Shown here: positions 1 through 8,246 of the stretch, piece after piece
Layout: every line of letters begins with the position of its first letter
Position numbering within the stretch: position 1 is the first letter of the stretch
Notes under the pieces: generated by a model
Databases searched by the model: none
Told to the model about the DNA's origin: nothing
Seen by the model: the letters and a program-made list of their open reading frames with translations, nothing else
Position numbers and translations under genes: made by a program
Source of the DNA: ZLKRG08 sp051006515
GTDB lineage: Bacteria > Actinomycetota > Actinomycetes > Nanopelagicales > Nanopelagicaceae
NCBI GenBank assembly: GCA_051006515.1
Contig: JBPCTD010000002.1
Coordinates: 1 to 33,871 of the forward strand
Direction: 5' to 3'
DNA: 33,871 nucleotides

Positions 1-2345
1 AGTGCATCTTCGATATCGCGTTGGATTTCGCGACGTAGTGGACGAGCACCAAGTAGCGGATCGTATCCACGCTTTGCCAAAAGAATCTTTGCGTTTTGAG
101 TAAGTTCGATACCCATATCTTTTGCTTGTAAACGCTTATCAAGATTTGCAACCATCAAATCAACAATCTCAATGATCTGATCTTGATTTAGCTGGTGGAA
201 GACAATGACATCATCGATACGGTTTAAGAACTCAGGGCGGAAGTGAGTTTTAAGTTCATCACTTACCTTTGCCTTCATGCGCTCATAATTAGACATAACA
301 TCTTCAGAGTTGGCAAAGCCAAGTCCTAGGCTCTTAGAGATATCGCGAGTACCAAGGTTGGTAGTCATGATGTTGATGGTGTTCTTGAAATCAACTGTTC
401 GACCTTGTGAGTCAGTTAAGCGACCATCCTCAAGAACTTGTAAGAGTGAGTTGAAGATATCTGGGTGCGCTTTTTCGATTTCATCGAATAACACGACAGA
501 GAATGGGCGACGACGAACTTTTTCAGTTAACTGTCCACCTTCGTCATAACCAACATATCCTGGAGGTGCACCGAATAAACGAGATGCGGTGTGGCGCTCT
601 GAATATTCGGACATATCCAACTGAATCAGCGCATCTTCATCTCCGAATAGGAATGATGCAAGTGTGCGTGAAAGTTCAGTCTTACCAACGCCAGATGGAC
701 CAGCGAAGATAAATGAGCCACCAGGGCGGCGTGGATCTTTAAGTCCGGCGCGAGTACGACGGATCGCTTGTGAGAGAGCTTTGATTGCTTGCTCTTGTCC
801 GATGACGCGCTTATGCAATTCATCTTCCATGCGAAGTAAGCGTGCTGTCTCTTCTTCAGTTAATTTGAATACTGGGATACCAGTTGAAGCAGATAGCACT
901 TGTGCAATTAACTCTTCATCAACTTCAGTTACTTGATCAAGAGCGCCATCTTTCCAGGCCTTCTCTTTCTCTTGACGTTCGTTAATTAAATTCTTCTCAT
1001 CGTCGCGAAGCTTTGCCGCTTTTTCAAAATCTTGGCCATCAATAGCTGATTCTTTTTCGCGGCGAACATTTGCGATGCGCTCGTCATATTCGCGAATCTC
1101 AGGTGGCACAGTCATGCGCTTAATACGTAGACGTGAACCTGCTTCATCGATTAAATCAATTGCCTTATCTGGCAAGAAGCGATCTGAAATGTAGCGATCT
1201 GCATAATTCGCAGCCGCTGCTAACGCACCATCGGTAATTGAAACGCGGTGATGAGTTTCGTAGCGATCACGAAGTCCTTTTAGAATTTCGATGGTGTGTG
1301 CAATCGAAGGCTCTTTAACCTGAATTGGCTGGAAACGACGTTCTAGCGCAGCATCTTTTTCCAGGTGCTTGCGATATTCATCCAAAGTTGTAGCACCAAT
1401 TGTCTGGAGCTCACCGCGAGCAAGCATTGGCTTCAGAATAGATGCGGCATCGATTGCGCCTTCTGCGGCACCTGCGCCAACTAACGTGTGGATCTCATCG
1501 ATGAAAATGATGATATCTCCGCGTGTTTTAATCTCTTTTAAGACTTTCTTTAAACGCTCTTCGAAATCACCGCGGTAACGTGATCCAGCAACAAGCGCAC
1601 CTAAATCTAATGAATAGAGATGCTTATCTTTCAAAGTTTCTGGCACATCGTTACGAACGATTGCTTGCGCTAAACCTTCGACAACTGCAGTCTTACCAAC
1701 ACCAGGTTCACCAATGAGCACTGGGTTGTTCTTGGTGCGACGTGAAAGAACTTGCATTACTCGTTCAATTTCAGTGTCACGACCGATAACTGGATCTAAC
1801 TTACCTTCGCGCGCTGCTTGAGTTAAGTTACGACCAAATTGATCAAGAATGGTTGAAGATGCTGGTGTTCCTTCAGCTGGACCGCCTTGGGTCGCTGGTT
1901 CTTTTCCTTGGTAACCAGATAGCAATTGAATAACTTGCTGGCGAACACGATTTAGATCTGCGCCAAGTTTTACCAAAACTTGTGCCGCTACTCCTTCGCC
2001 TTCGCGAATTAAACCAAGAAGAATATGTTCGGTACCAATGTAATTATGTCCAAGTTGTAGCGCTTCGCGAAGTGATAGTTCCAAAACTTTCTTTGCACGT
2101 GGCGTAAATGGAATATGTCCCGAGGGAGCTTGCTGTCCTTGTCCAATAATCTCTTCAACTTGTCCGCGCACTGCATCAAGTGAGATACCAAGTGATTCCA
2201 GCGCTTTAGCGGCAACGCCTTCGCCTTCATGAATTAGACCAAGCAAGATGTGCTCGGTGCCAATGTAATTGTGGTTGAGCAGACGAGCATCTTCTTGTGC
2301 CAATACAACTACACGACGGGCTCGATCTGTGAAACGCTCAAACAT
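1..2345 (-). CDS. clpC: ATP-dependent Clp protease ATP-binding subunit ClpC (3' end outside window)
   Basis: AAA+ unfoldase that delivers substrates to the ClpP peptidase in cytoplasmic protein quality control. About 781 codons are visible from ATG at 2345 and the frame is still open at base 1, so the last few tens of residues are missing. Domain order is standard: two Clp_N repeats (each with HNYIGTEHILLGL, about residues 25-145), first AAA+ module with Walker A GEPGVGKT (212-219), a UVR-type middle segment near 430-455 that separates ClpC from ClpA/ClpB, and a second Walker A GPSGVGKT near 546-553. A strong Shine-Dalgarno AGGAGGACTT (2351-2360) fixes the start. It is the last gene of the long minus-strand block, about 110 bases after argA. 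ClgR control is known for some actinobacterial clpC genes, but I see no convincing ClgR box here. Confidence 0.97.
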   Translation of the reverse strand, partial: MFERFTDRARRVVVLAQEDARLLNHNYIGTEHILLGLIHEGEGVAAKALESLGISLDAVRGQVEEIIGQGQQAPSGHIPFTPRAKKVLELSLREALQLGHNYIGTEHILLGLIREGEGVAAQVLVKLGADLNRVRQQVIQLLSGYQGKEPATQGGPAEGTPASSTILDQFGRNLTQAAREGKLDPVIGRDTEIERVMQVLSRRTKNNPVLIGEPGVGKTAVVEGLAQAIVRNDVPETLKDKHLYSLDLGALVAGSRYRGDFEERLKKVLKEIKTRGDIIIFIDEIHTLVGAGAAEGAIDAASILKPMLARGELQTIGATTLDEYRKHLEKDAALERRFQPIQVKEPSIAHTIEILKGLRDRYETHHRVSITDGALAAAANYADRYISDRFLPDKAIDLIDEAGSRLRIKRMTVPPEIREYDERIANVRREKESAIDGQDFEKAAKLRDDEKNLINERQEKEKAWKDGALDQVTEVDEELIAQVLSASTGIPVFKLTEEETARLLRMEDELHKRVIGQEQAIKALSQAIRRTRAGLKDPRRPGGSFIFAGPSGVGKTELSRTLASFLFGDEDALIQLDMSEYSERHTASRLFGAPPGYVGYDEGGQLTEKVRRRPFSVVLFDEIEKAHPDIFNSLLQVLEDGRLTDSQGRTVDFKNTINIMTTNLGTRDISKSLGLGFANSEDVMSNYERMKAKVSDELKTHFRPEFLNRIDDVIVFHQLNQDQIIEIVDLMVANLDKRLQAKDMGIELTQNAKILLAKRGYDPLLGARPLRREIQRDIEDA

Positions 2346-2353
2346 CTTAAAAG

Positions 2354-2360
2354 TCCTCCT
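2354..2360 (-). promoter_or_regulatory. Strong ribosome binding site of clpC
   Basis: On the minus strand the bases read AGGAGGA, eight bases upstream of the clpC ATG at 2345. It is among the strongest Shine-Dalgarno sequences in the window, which otherwise mixes Shine-Dalgarno-led and leaderless genes. Confidence 0.8.
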
Positions 2361-2456
2361 TGGTTACAAGTAGCCTAACCAATTCGGGCCAAAATTTATG
2401 CCCCTATATCTTGGGCTAATTACGCGGAAATACCCCTAAATTTGCGGTAAAAGCTC

Positions 2457-2954
2457 TCAGAGGAGCTTGACCATGCGGGTATTACCCAAGGTATTGGGCT
2501 TTGAGGACTCAAGATCCAGTAACTCCGCGATACCTTCGTCATATGAGCGAAGTAACTGCTGATAAACCTCTGGATCAACTGGCGCACCTTGAATCTCATT
2601 AAATCCATGGCGTCCAAAGAACTCCGTTTCAAAAGTGAGACAGAAAATTTTCTTAACGCCTACATTTCGCGCACGATCTACCAACAATTCCAAAATTTGG
2701 TGTCCGACGCCTTTGCCTCGTAACTCTTCAGAAACCGCAACAGTTCTAACTTCTGCCACATCTTCCCAGAGCACGTGAAGCGCACCGCAACCAACAACTT
2801 CCTCAGCATCGACTGCGACTACAAATTCTTGTACAGATTCATAGAGTGTAACTGTTTCTTTAGAAAGAATTCTGCGTTGTGGTGCGTAAAGATCAATTAA
2901 CTTACGGATTCCTTTAACATCCGAAGTTCTTGCGGCGCGAACTTCGATTGTCAT
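2457..2954 (-). CDS. argA: GNAT amino-acid N-acetyltransferase, ArgA-like (L-glutamate N-acetyltransferase)
   Basis: A 165-residue single-domain GNAT protein. The whole length resembles the short mycobacterial N-acetylglutamate synthase (Rv2747 type), which uses acetyl-CoA and glutamate for the first step of arginine synthesis and lacks the kinase-like domain of classical ArgA. Recognisable blocks are ARTSDV near the N-terminus, VVGCGALHVLW, EVRTVAV followed by the acetyl-CoA loop RGKGVGHQIL, CLTFETEFFGRHGF, and the C-terminal SKPNTLGNTRM. The start ATG overlaps the lysS stop by one base (TAATG), so the two are probably translationally coupled. In mycobacteria lsr2 occupies this slot between lysS and clpC. 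The alternative is another GNAT with a different amino-acid substrate, less likely given the full-length family pattern. Confidence 0.85.
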   Translation of the reverse strand: MTIEVRAARTSDVKGIRKLIDLYAPQRRILSKETVTLYESVQEFVVAVDAEEVVGCGALHVLWEDVAEVRTVAVSEELRGKGVGHQILELLVDRARNVGVKKIFCLTFETEFFGRHGFNEIQGAPVDPEVYQQLLRSYDEGIAELLDLESSKPNTLGNTRMVKLL

Positions 2955-4459
2955 TAATCGTGCTCTGGTTTAACTAATGGGAACAAAATAGTTTCACGAA
3001 TTCCTAATCCAGTTAGCGCCATTAACAATCGATCAGCGCCCATACCCATACCACCCATTGGAGGCATTCCAAATTCCATTGCACGTAAGAAATCTTCATC
3101 TAATGGCATCGCTTCTTCATCGCCTTTAGCGGCAAGTCTTGCCTGCTCAACTAAACGTTCACGTTGAATTACCGGATCGACCAACTCTGAATAACCAGTT
3201 GCTAATTCAAAACCATCAACATATAAATCCCATTTTTCAACTGTTCCTGGAATTTCACGGTGTTGACGCACTAAAGGCGATGTATCTACAGGGAAACCCA
3301 TCACAAATGTTGGCTTGATTAGATTCTCTTTACCAACATGTTCGAAAATCTCTTCCGCTAATTTGCCAGTAATCCACTTAGGGTCGACTTTCATGCCTAA
3401 TTTATCGGCAATCTGCTTTAGCTCTGCATATGGCGTAAGCGCTGTTACTTCCTTGCCGACACCATTTGAAATTACTTCATAAAGCGAAACTTCTGCCCAA
3501 TCGCCACCCAGATCTGATTGGCGACCATCGTGATGAGTTACAACATGAGTACCAAATACATCTAGCGCTGCGTTCTGAACCAACTCTTTTGTTAAATCGG
3601 CAATAGTTCGCCAATCACCATAAGCTTGATATGACTCAATCATCGCAAATTCAGGAGAATGACTGGAGTCGGCACCTTCGTTACGGAAATTTCGATTAAT
3701 TTCGAAAACTCTTTCAATGCCTCCTACTACACAGCGCTTTAAAAAGAGTTCTGGTGCAATACGTAGGAAAAGTGGGATGTCGTATGCATTTGAATGGGTC
3801 TTAAATGGTCGTGCCGCTGCTCCACCATGCATAACTTGAAGCATTGGTGTTTCTACTTCGAGAAAATCGTGGTTAGCAAAAGTATTGCGAAGAGAATTCA
3901 TTACCTTCGGACGAATTCGCGCCATTTCACGTGCTTGTGGTCTAACAATTAAGTCAACATATCTTTGGCGAACTCGAGTCTCTTCATTTAGTGGTTTATG
4001 TTCAACTGGAAGTGGACGTAATGATTTAGCTGCCAAAGCAAATGTATTGGCCAAAATTGAAAGTTCGCCGCGCTTAGATGTAATTACTTCGCCACTTACC
4101 GAAACGATGTCACCTAAATCAATCTCAGCTTTCCAAGAATCCAATTGATCTTGGCCTACTTTGTCTAGAGAAAGCATCACCTGAAGTTCGGTGCCATCAC
4201 CTTCGCGTAAGTTTGCAAAACAGAGCTTGCCGGTATCTCGCTTAAAAATTATTCTGCCAGTTACCGATTCGATATCACCGGTGGCCACATCAATCGCTAA
4301 ATCTTTATATTTTTCACGAATCGCAGCCAAAGATTTGGTGCGTGGGACCGAGACGGGATACGCCTCTCTACCTGATTCAATGATGCGATCGCGCTTTTCG
4401 CGGCGAATGCGCAATTGCTCTGGCAGATCAGAATCTGATTGGTCTACATGCTCACTCAT
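2954..4459 (-). CDS. lysS: Lysyl-tRNA synthetase, class II
   Basis: Charges tRNA-Lys with lysine. The 501 residues match the usual bacterial length. An N-terminal OB-fold anticodon-binding domain (about 55-160) is followed by the class II catalytic core: RVRQRYVDLI leads into motif 1, motif 2 is FEINRNFRNEGADSSHSPEF, and motif 3 is the C-terminal GMGMGADRLLMALTG. The synthetase sits 20 bases downstream of coaX. No clear Shine-Dalgarno precedes the ATG; a TAGACT box (4469-4474, minus strand) lies nine bases upstream, so an internal promoter with a very short leader is possible. Its cognate tRNA-Lys(TTT) gene lies elsewhere in this window at 29499-29571. Confidence 0.97.
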   Translation of the reverse strand: MSEHVDQSDSDLPEQLRIRREKRDRIIESGREAYPVSVPRTKSLAAIREKYKDLAIDVATGDIESVTGRIIFKRDTGKLCFANLREGDGTELQVMLSLDKVGQDQLDSWKAEIDLGDIVSVSGEVITSKRGELSILANTFALAAKSLRPLPVEHKPLNEETRVRQRYVDLIVRPQAREMARIRPKVMNSLRNTFANHDFLEVETPMLQVMHGGAAARPFKTHSNAYDIPLFLRIAPELFLKRCVVGGIERVFEINRNFRNEGADSSHSPEFAMIESYQAYGDWRTIADLTKELVQNAALDVFGTHVVTHHDGRQSDLGGDWAEVSLYEVISNGVGKEVTALTPYAELKQIADKLGMKVDPKWITGKLAEEIFEHVGKENLIKPTFVMGFPVDTSPLVRQHREIPGTVEKWDLYVDGFELATGYSELVDPVIQRERLVEQARLAAKGDEEAMPLDEDFLRAMEFGMPPMGGMGMGADRLLMALTGLGIRETILFPLVKPEHD

Positions 4460-4479
4460 ATTGCGCGGAGTCTATCTAA

Positions 4480-5244
4480 TTACTGATTTCTCTCGTGAAT
4501 TAAGCGAAGGCCAATTAGCGTTAAATCCGGCTCATGCTCATCTAACGTATCTGCAACGCCAAATATCAGTGGTGCTAAACCACCAGTTGCGATAACAGTT
4601 GGGCGTTCGTCATATTCGGCTTCTAATTCATCTGATATCCGCGTGACCAAGCCATCCACTTGACCAGCAAAACCAAAGATGGTTCCAGATTGCAGCGCCT
4701 CTACGGTGTTCTTTCCAATAACTGAACGTGGCTTGATTAGCTCTACTTTACGAAGTTGCGCTGCACGCTGTGCAAGTGCATCAACTGAGATTTCAATTCC
4801 TGGTGCTAGCGCACCACCTAAGAATTCTCCTTTGGGTGAAACCACATCTAAATTAGTTGAAGTACCGAAATCCACCACAATTGCTGGACCGCCAAAAAGA
4901 GTATGCGCAGCTAAAGTATTTACGATGCGATCTGCGCCAATTTCTTTGGGGTTATCAACAAGAAGTGGCACACCTGTTTTAATCCCAGGTTCCACAATTG
5001 TGGTTGGAGTATTTGAAAAATAAGTAGCAATCATGGTGCGCATTTCACGGAGCGTTGCTGGAACTGTAGAACAGATAGATAAACCAGTGATGTCGATACC
5101 TTCAACAAGTGCGCGCATCTGTAACCAGATCTCATCAGCTGTGCTTCGGGGATCTGTCTTTACTCGCCATGAATGTACTAGATCCTCACCAAGAAACGTA
5201 CCAAGCACGGTATTGGTATTTCCAACATCGATTGTTAGCAACAT
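4480..5244 (-). CDS. coaX: Type III pantothenate kinase
   Basis: Phosphorylates pantothenate, the first committed step of coenzyme A synthesis. Its 254 residues show the type III (ASKHA fold) signatures: DVGNTN at residues 6-11 (phosphate loop with catalytic Asp6), GADR at 103-106 (pantothenate site) and DFGTST at 125-130. The ATG is preceded by AGGAGG with a five-base spacer. It lies 18 bases after panC in the same orientation. In mycobacteria panD sits between panC and coaX; here the 18-base gap leaves no room for it. Type III enzymes generally need a monovalent cation and are not feedback-inhibited by CoA. Confidence 0.95.
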   Translation of the reverse strand: MLLTIDVGNTNTVLGTFLGEDLVHSWRVKTDPRSTADEIWLQMRALVEGIDITGLSICSTVPATLREMRTMIATYFSNTPTTIVEPGIKTGVPLLVDNPKEIGADRIVNTLAAHTLFGGPAIVVDFGTSTNLDVVSPKGEFLGGALAPGIEISVDALAQRAAQLRKVELIKPRSVIGKNTVEALQSGTIFGFAGQVDGLVTRISDELEAEYDERPTVIATGGLAPLIFGVADTLDEHEPDLTLIGLRLIHERNQ

Positions 5245-5262
5245 TTTTGCCTCCTGTAACTC

Positions 5263-5991
5263 TTAATATTCCATGTTATCTATTAAGCGCACTCCACCAA
5301 TCCAACCAGCCACAATTGCTCGCTGTTTTGGTGCCATCTCTTCTTTGAAATTATCTTGATTTATGACAGCTGCATAGTCGGTATGCCACGCTGGCTCGCT
5401 ATCAAGAACATTACGAAGTTGATCACGACCTGCCATTAACGCTTTATAAACGACTAACGCTTTCTTACGATCTTCGGCAGATAAACGAACATTTCTTGAT
5501 GACATTGCTAAACCGTCTGCTTCACGCACAATTGGGTGCGAAATAATTTCAATGGGTAATTCAAACTTTTTGACCATCTCTTTGATTAAGAACAATTGTT
5601 GAAAATCTTTCTCTCCAAAAACGGCAAAATCTGGATTTACTAAATCAAATAAACGCTTAACCACAGTTAGCATCCCGGTGAAATGTCCCGGTCTAGAAGC
5701 TCCTTCAAAAAACTCACCTACTGGACCCGCTTCAATTAATTCAGGTGATTCGGGATAGATCTCTTCGTACTTTGGAAACCAGACTTCGGTAGCACCAGCT
5801 GCCATCGCAATCTCACGATCTGCTTCTGGTGTACGTGGATACTTTTTTAAATCTTCAGGATCATTAAATTGCAATGGATTAACGAAAACACTTACAACTA
5901 CCTGATCACTTTCTTTTCTGGCAGTCTTAATTAACGCTGCATGCCCAGCATGCAATGCGCCCATGGTCGGGACAAATCCCGTTCTGCTCAT
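5263..5991 (-). CDS. panC: Pantothenate synthetase (pantoate--beta-alanine ligase)
   Basis: Condenses pantoate with beta-alanine using ATP to give pantothenate. The nucleotidyl-transferase HIGH-type motif is PTMGALHAGH, close to the N-terminus; further family blocks are VSVFVNPLQF, FGEKDFQQ and the SSRN loop in GLAMSSRNVRLS. I place the start at ATG 5991 because GGAG lies seven bases upstream (5999-6002). The frame stays open to a TTG at 6009 that lacks a good Shine-Dalgarno. Either way the protein (242 or 248 residues) is shorter than the usual ~280 and lacks most of the ~20-residue segment that normally precedes GFVPTMG. It sits between folK and coaX, 18 bases from coaX. Confidence 0.93.
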   Translation of the reverse strand: MSRTGFVPTMGALHAGHAALIKTARKESDQVVVSVFVNPLQFNDPEDLKKYPRTPEADREIAMAAGATEVWFPKYEEIYPESPELIEAGPVGEFFEGASRPGHFTGMLTVVKRLFDLVNPDFAVFGEKDFQQLFLIKEMVKKFELPIEIISHPIVREADGLAMSSRNVRLSAEDRKKALVVYKALMAGRDQLRNVLDSEPAWHTDYAAVINQDNFKEEMAPKQRAIVAGWIGGVRLIDNMEY

Positions 5992-5998
5992 TTCTAGA

Positions 5999-6002
5999 CT
6001 CC
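5999..6002 (-). promoter_or_regulatory. Ribosome binding site that decides the panC start
   Basis: GGAG on the minus strand, seven bases upstream of ATG 5991. The upstream in-frame TTG at 6009 has no comparable site, which favours the shorter PanC. Confidence 0.6.
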
Positions 6003-6022
6003 AGTCCAACTTCGGGTACTGG

Positions 6023-6040
6023 GTACAGCGCTAATTGTAC
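6023..6040. repeat. Short inverted repeat GTACA-N8-TGTAC upstream of panC
   Basis: Perfect five-base arms separated by eight bases in the 62-base gap between folK and panC. On the minus strand the right arm overlaps a possible -10 box TACAAT (6034-6039), preceded at 17 bases by a weak TTTAAT -35. It could be an operator for an internal panC promoter, but arms this short also occur by chance. Confidence 0.3.
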
Positions 6041-6053
6041 AGAAATTTATTAG

Positions 6054-6500
6054 TTAATTAAATGCCTGTAATAACTCTTCAATTTTGCCATGAGTAACCA
6101 AAATGGCATCCGGCTCAATCTCATGCCAAGGTTCCAAAACAAATTTACGCTCATGCGCCCGGGGGTGCGGCAAAATCAATTCATCTGCTTTAGAGATTAA
6201 ATCCCCATATTGAATTAAATCCAAGTCAATTGTTCTTGGCCCCCATTTAATGGTGCGCTCTCGACCCATTGCCTTCTCTATGCCATGCAACATCTTCAGT
6301 AAAGACATGGCCGGAAGTTCGCTTTCAATTATGCAGACCGCATTAAGAAAATCAGGTTGATCTGTGTAGCCGACAGGTTTGGTCGCGTAATAGCTAGATA
6401 CTTTTTGCACTTCGGTAGCATCACGAAGTAGCGCAATCGCCAAATCTAAATTGGCTTTTGGATCTCCGACGTTAGATCCAAGTGCGACAACTGCTTTCAT
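6054..6500 (-). CDS. folK: 2-amino-4-hydroxy-6-hydroxymethyldihydropteridine pyrophosphokinase (HPPK)
   Basis: Transfers pyrophosphate from ATP to 6-hydroxymethyl-dihydropterin, the step before FolP. The 148 residues carry the HPPK blocks: ALGSNVGDP at the N-terminus, the pterin-loop region around FLNAVCIIES, the catalytic metal-binding signature WGPRTIDLDLI with its two aspartates, and LPHPRAHERKFVLEPW. Its ATG overlaps the folB stop by four bases (ATGA), a typical coupling junction. Part of the folE-folP-folB-folK run. Confidence 0.96.
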   Translation of the reverse strand: MKAVVALGSNVGDPKANLDLAIALLRDATEVQKVSSYYATKPVGYTDQPDFLNAVCIIESELPAMSLLKMLHGIEKAMGRERTIKWGPRTIDLDLIQYGDLISKADELILPHPRAHERKFVLEPWHEIEPDAILVTHGKIEELLQAFN

Positions 6501-6859
6501 CGAATTCGCTCGATAGTAACTGCAATATCCAATACATTTCCGTTAACTGGAGCACTTGGTTTGTGAATTGTTACTGCAATTCTATTTATTTTGTGAAACT
6601 CAAAGAGAATTCGGTCTGCGATTCTGCCACCTAAGTGTTCAATTAATTGGCATGGGTCACTTTCGATATCTTCAGTAACTAAATCAACAATTGCGCCATA
6701 GTCGACAGTGTCATTTAAATCGTCACTATTTGAGGCGCTTTCTAAATCTAACTCGGCCAAAATATCTGCGTAAAAAACTTGTCCATTCTTTCGCTCTTCT
6801 GGGAAGACTCCGTGATACCCAAATGCTTCAATGCCTTTTAACTCAATGCGATCGCTCAA
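6497..6859 (-). CDS. folB: Dihydroneopterin aldolase
   Basis: Cleaves 7,8-dihydroneopterin to 6-hydroxymethyl-dihydropterin and glycolaldehyde. A 120-residue FolB-family protein of the usual length. It shows the substrate-binding GYHGVFPEERKNGQ segment near the N-terminus, a central VDYGAIVDLV, and the C-terminal TIHKPSAPV with the conserved lysine. It overlaps folP by four bases upstream and folK by four bases downstream, so the three are almost certainly read from one transcript. Confidence 0.96.
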   Translation of the reverse strand: MSDRIELKGIEAFGYHGVFPEERKNGQVFYADILAELDLESASNSDDLNDTVDYGAIVDLVTEDIESDPCQLIEHLGGRIADRILFEFHKINRIAVTIHKPSAPVNGNVLDIAVTIERIR

Positions 6860-7629
6860 AGTACCTGTCCAATCAACTTAATTGCATCCACATGTGGCTT
6901 GACGGTGTGGGTACGCACACCCCAAATATGTTTTGTTGCTAGCCAAGTTGTCAATGCAATTGATGCACTTTCGCGATCTGTTGGAGCGTTACCCCCCAAG
7001 AATCTCTTACGTGAACCGCCAACCAGAATTGGAAAACCAAGCTCTTTCAATTTGTCTATGTTTCGCAGAATCTCCCAATTATGTTCTGCGTTCTTAGCAA
7101 AACCTAAACCTGGATCTACTACTAATTTTGTGGGTTCAATTCCCGCTAAAAGCGCAGCTGCAACTTGTTTTGTTAACTCGTGAATTACTTCTGAAACTAC
7201 ATCTTCGTATACTGCTAATGAATCCATATCTTTTGATTGGCCACGCCAATGCATGCAAATGTATTGAGTTTTAAGGGCTGCTGCCGTGGCATGCATTGCC
7301 GGGTCTGCCATACCGCCACTTACGTCATTAATTATTCTGGCACCTGCAGTAACTGCCAGCGCTGCAACTTCTGCACGCATAGTATCGACACTTACCATGG
7401 CACCGCTTTTAGCCAACGCATGAATTACCGGAATAACGCGAGTTAGCTCCTCATCCATTGTTACGCGTTCTGCACCAGGTTTAGTTGATTCACCACCAAC
7501 ATCAATGATGGTGGCACCTTCTTCGAGCATTTCAAAACCACGAGCAATTGCTCTTTGCGGATCTAAATATTCTCCACCATCAGAGAAAGAATCGGGCGTT
7601 ACATTTAGGATGCCCATTACTAGCGTCAT
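6856..7629 (-). CDS. folP: Dihydropteroate synthase
   Basis: Joins 6-hydroxymethyl-dihydropterin pyrophosphate to p-aminobenzoate; the target of sulfonamides. The 257-residue TIM barrel begins with MGILNVTPDSFSDGG (pterin-binding loop 1) and continues with IDVGGESTKPGA (loop 2), NDVSGG, VVDPGLGFAKN and GGSRKRFLGG. All blocks that define the active enzyme are present. The start lies five bases after the folE stop without an obvious Shine-Dalgarno, so it probably depends on coupling. A second in-frame ATG lies four codons in. Confidence 0.97.
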   Translation of the reverse strand: MTLVMGILNVTPDSFSDGGEYLDPQRAIARGFEMLEEGATIIDVGGESTKPGAERVTMDEELTRVIPVIHALAKSGAMVSVDTMRAEVAALAVTAGARIINDVSGGMADPAMHATAAALKTQYICMHWRGQSKDMDSLAVYEDVVSEVIHELTKQVAAALLAGIEPTKLVVDPGLGFAKNAEHNWEILRNIDKLKELGFPILVGGSRKRFLGGNAPTDRESASIALTTWLATKHIWGVRTHTVKPHVDAIKLIGQVL

Positions 7630-7634
7630 TGCAA

Positions 7635-8246
7635 TTACCGATTTGTAATTAAGCTGATGGCTTCCGCACGAGTTGCTGGATTGCGTAGTTCTCCACGAAC
7701 TGCTGAAGTTACAGTACGTGCTTCGGCTTTACGTACGCCACGCATAGACATGCAAAGATGTTCACAATCGATAATCACAATTACACCTGCGCAATCAAGA
7801 ATTTCCACCATCGCGTCTGCAATTTGAGAAGTTAAACGTTCTTGTACTTGTGGGCGGCGAGCATAAACATCAACTAATCTGGCGATTTTAGATAAGCCAG
7901 TAATTTTTCCATTTGGGATATAGCCAACGTGAGCAACTCCGTGAAATGGAGTTAAGTGGTGTTCGCACTGAGAGAAAACTTCAATATCGCGAACAATAAC
8001 TAGCTCTTCATGTCCAATATCAAAAGTAGTTGTTAAAACATCGCGCGGTGATTGATAAAGGCCGGCCATATTTTCTGCGTAAGCGCGAGCCACTCGAGCT
8101 GGAGTATCTTTCAAGCCTTCACGTTCTGGGTCTTCGCCAAGAGCCAATAACAATTCACGCACCGCAGCTTCTGCGCGCTTAGCATCGTATGGAACTTTAG
8201 CTCTACCATCTTCTGGCCCCATCGAAACTGAATCAATCTCACTCAC
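7635..8246 (-). CDS. folE: GTP cyclohydrolase I
   Basis: Opens the folate pathway by converting GTP to dihydroneopterin triphosphate. The zinc-site and active-site blocks are SQCEHHLTPFHG (Cys94 with this start), GLSKIARLVD, RRPQVQERLT and DCEHLCMSMRGV, so all ligands (Cys, His, Cys) are kept. I choose GTG 8246: GGCGG lies seven bases upstream and GTGAGTGA overlaps the ftsH stop by eight bases, a coupling arrangement. The longest frame would start at 8273 and add nine arginine-rich residues lying inside ftsH; ATG 8222 is a shorter option. Encoded immediately after ftsH as in mycobacteria. Confidence 0.95.
   Translation of the reverse strand: MSEIDSVSMGPEDGRAKVPYDAKRAEAAVRELLLALGEDPEREGLKDTPARVARAYAENMAGLYQSPRDVLTTTFDIGHEELVIVRDIEVFSQCEHHLTPFHGVAHVGYIPNGKITGLSKIARLVDVYARRPQVQERLTSQIADAMVEILDCAGVIVIIDCEHLCMSMRGVRKAEARTVTSAVRGELRNPATRAEAISLITNR

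Noticed and set aside
2010..2280. Imperfect DNA repeat in the clpC 5' part
   Set aside because: It is the normal pair of Clp_N repeats (HNYIGTEHILLGL twice), not a recent duplication.
2370..2440. ClgR-type box upstream of clpC
   Set aside because: Only an imperfect GCGGAAAT/ATTTGCGG pair is visible; it does not fit the expected GC-rich half-sites and spacing.
4191..4595. 134-codon plus-strand frame across the lysS start
   Set aside because: Antisense to lysS and the end of coaX, both certain genes; no ribosome site or recognisable domain.
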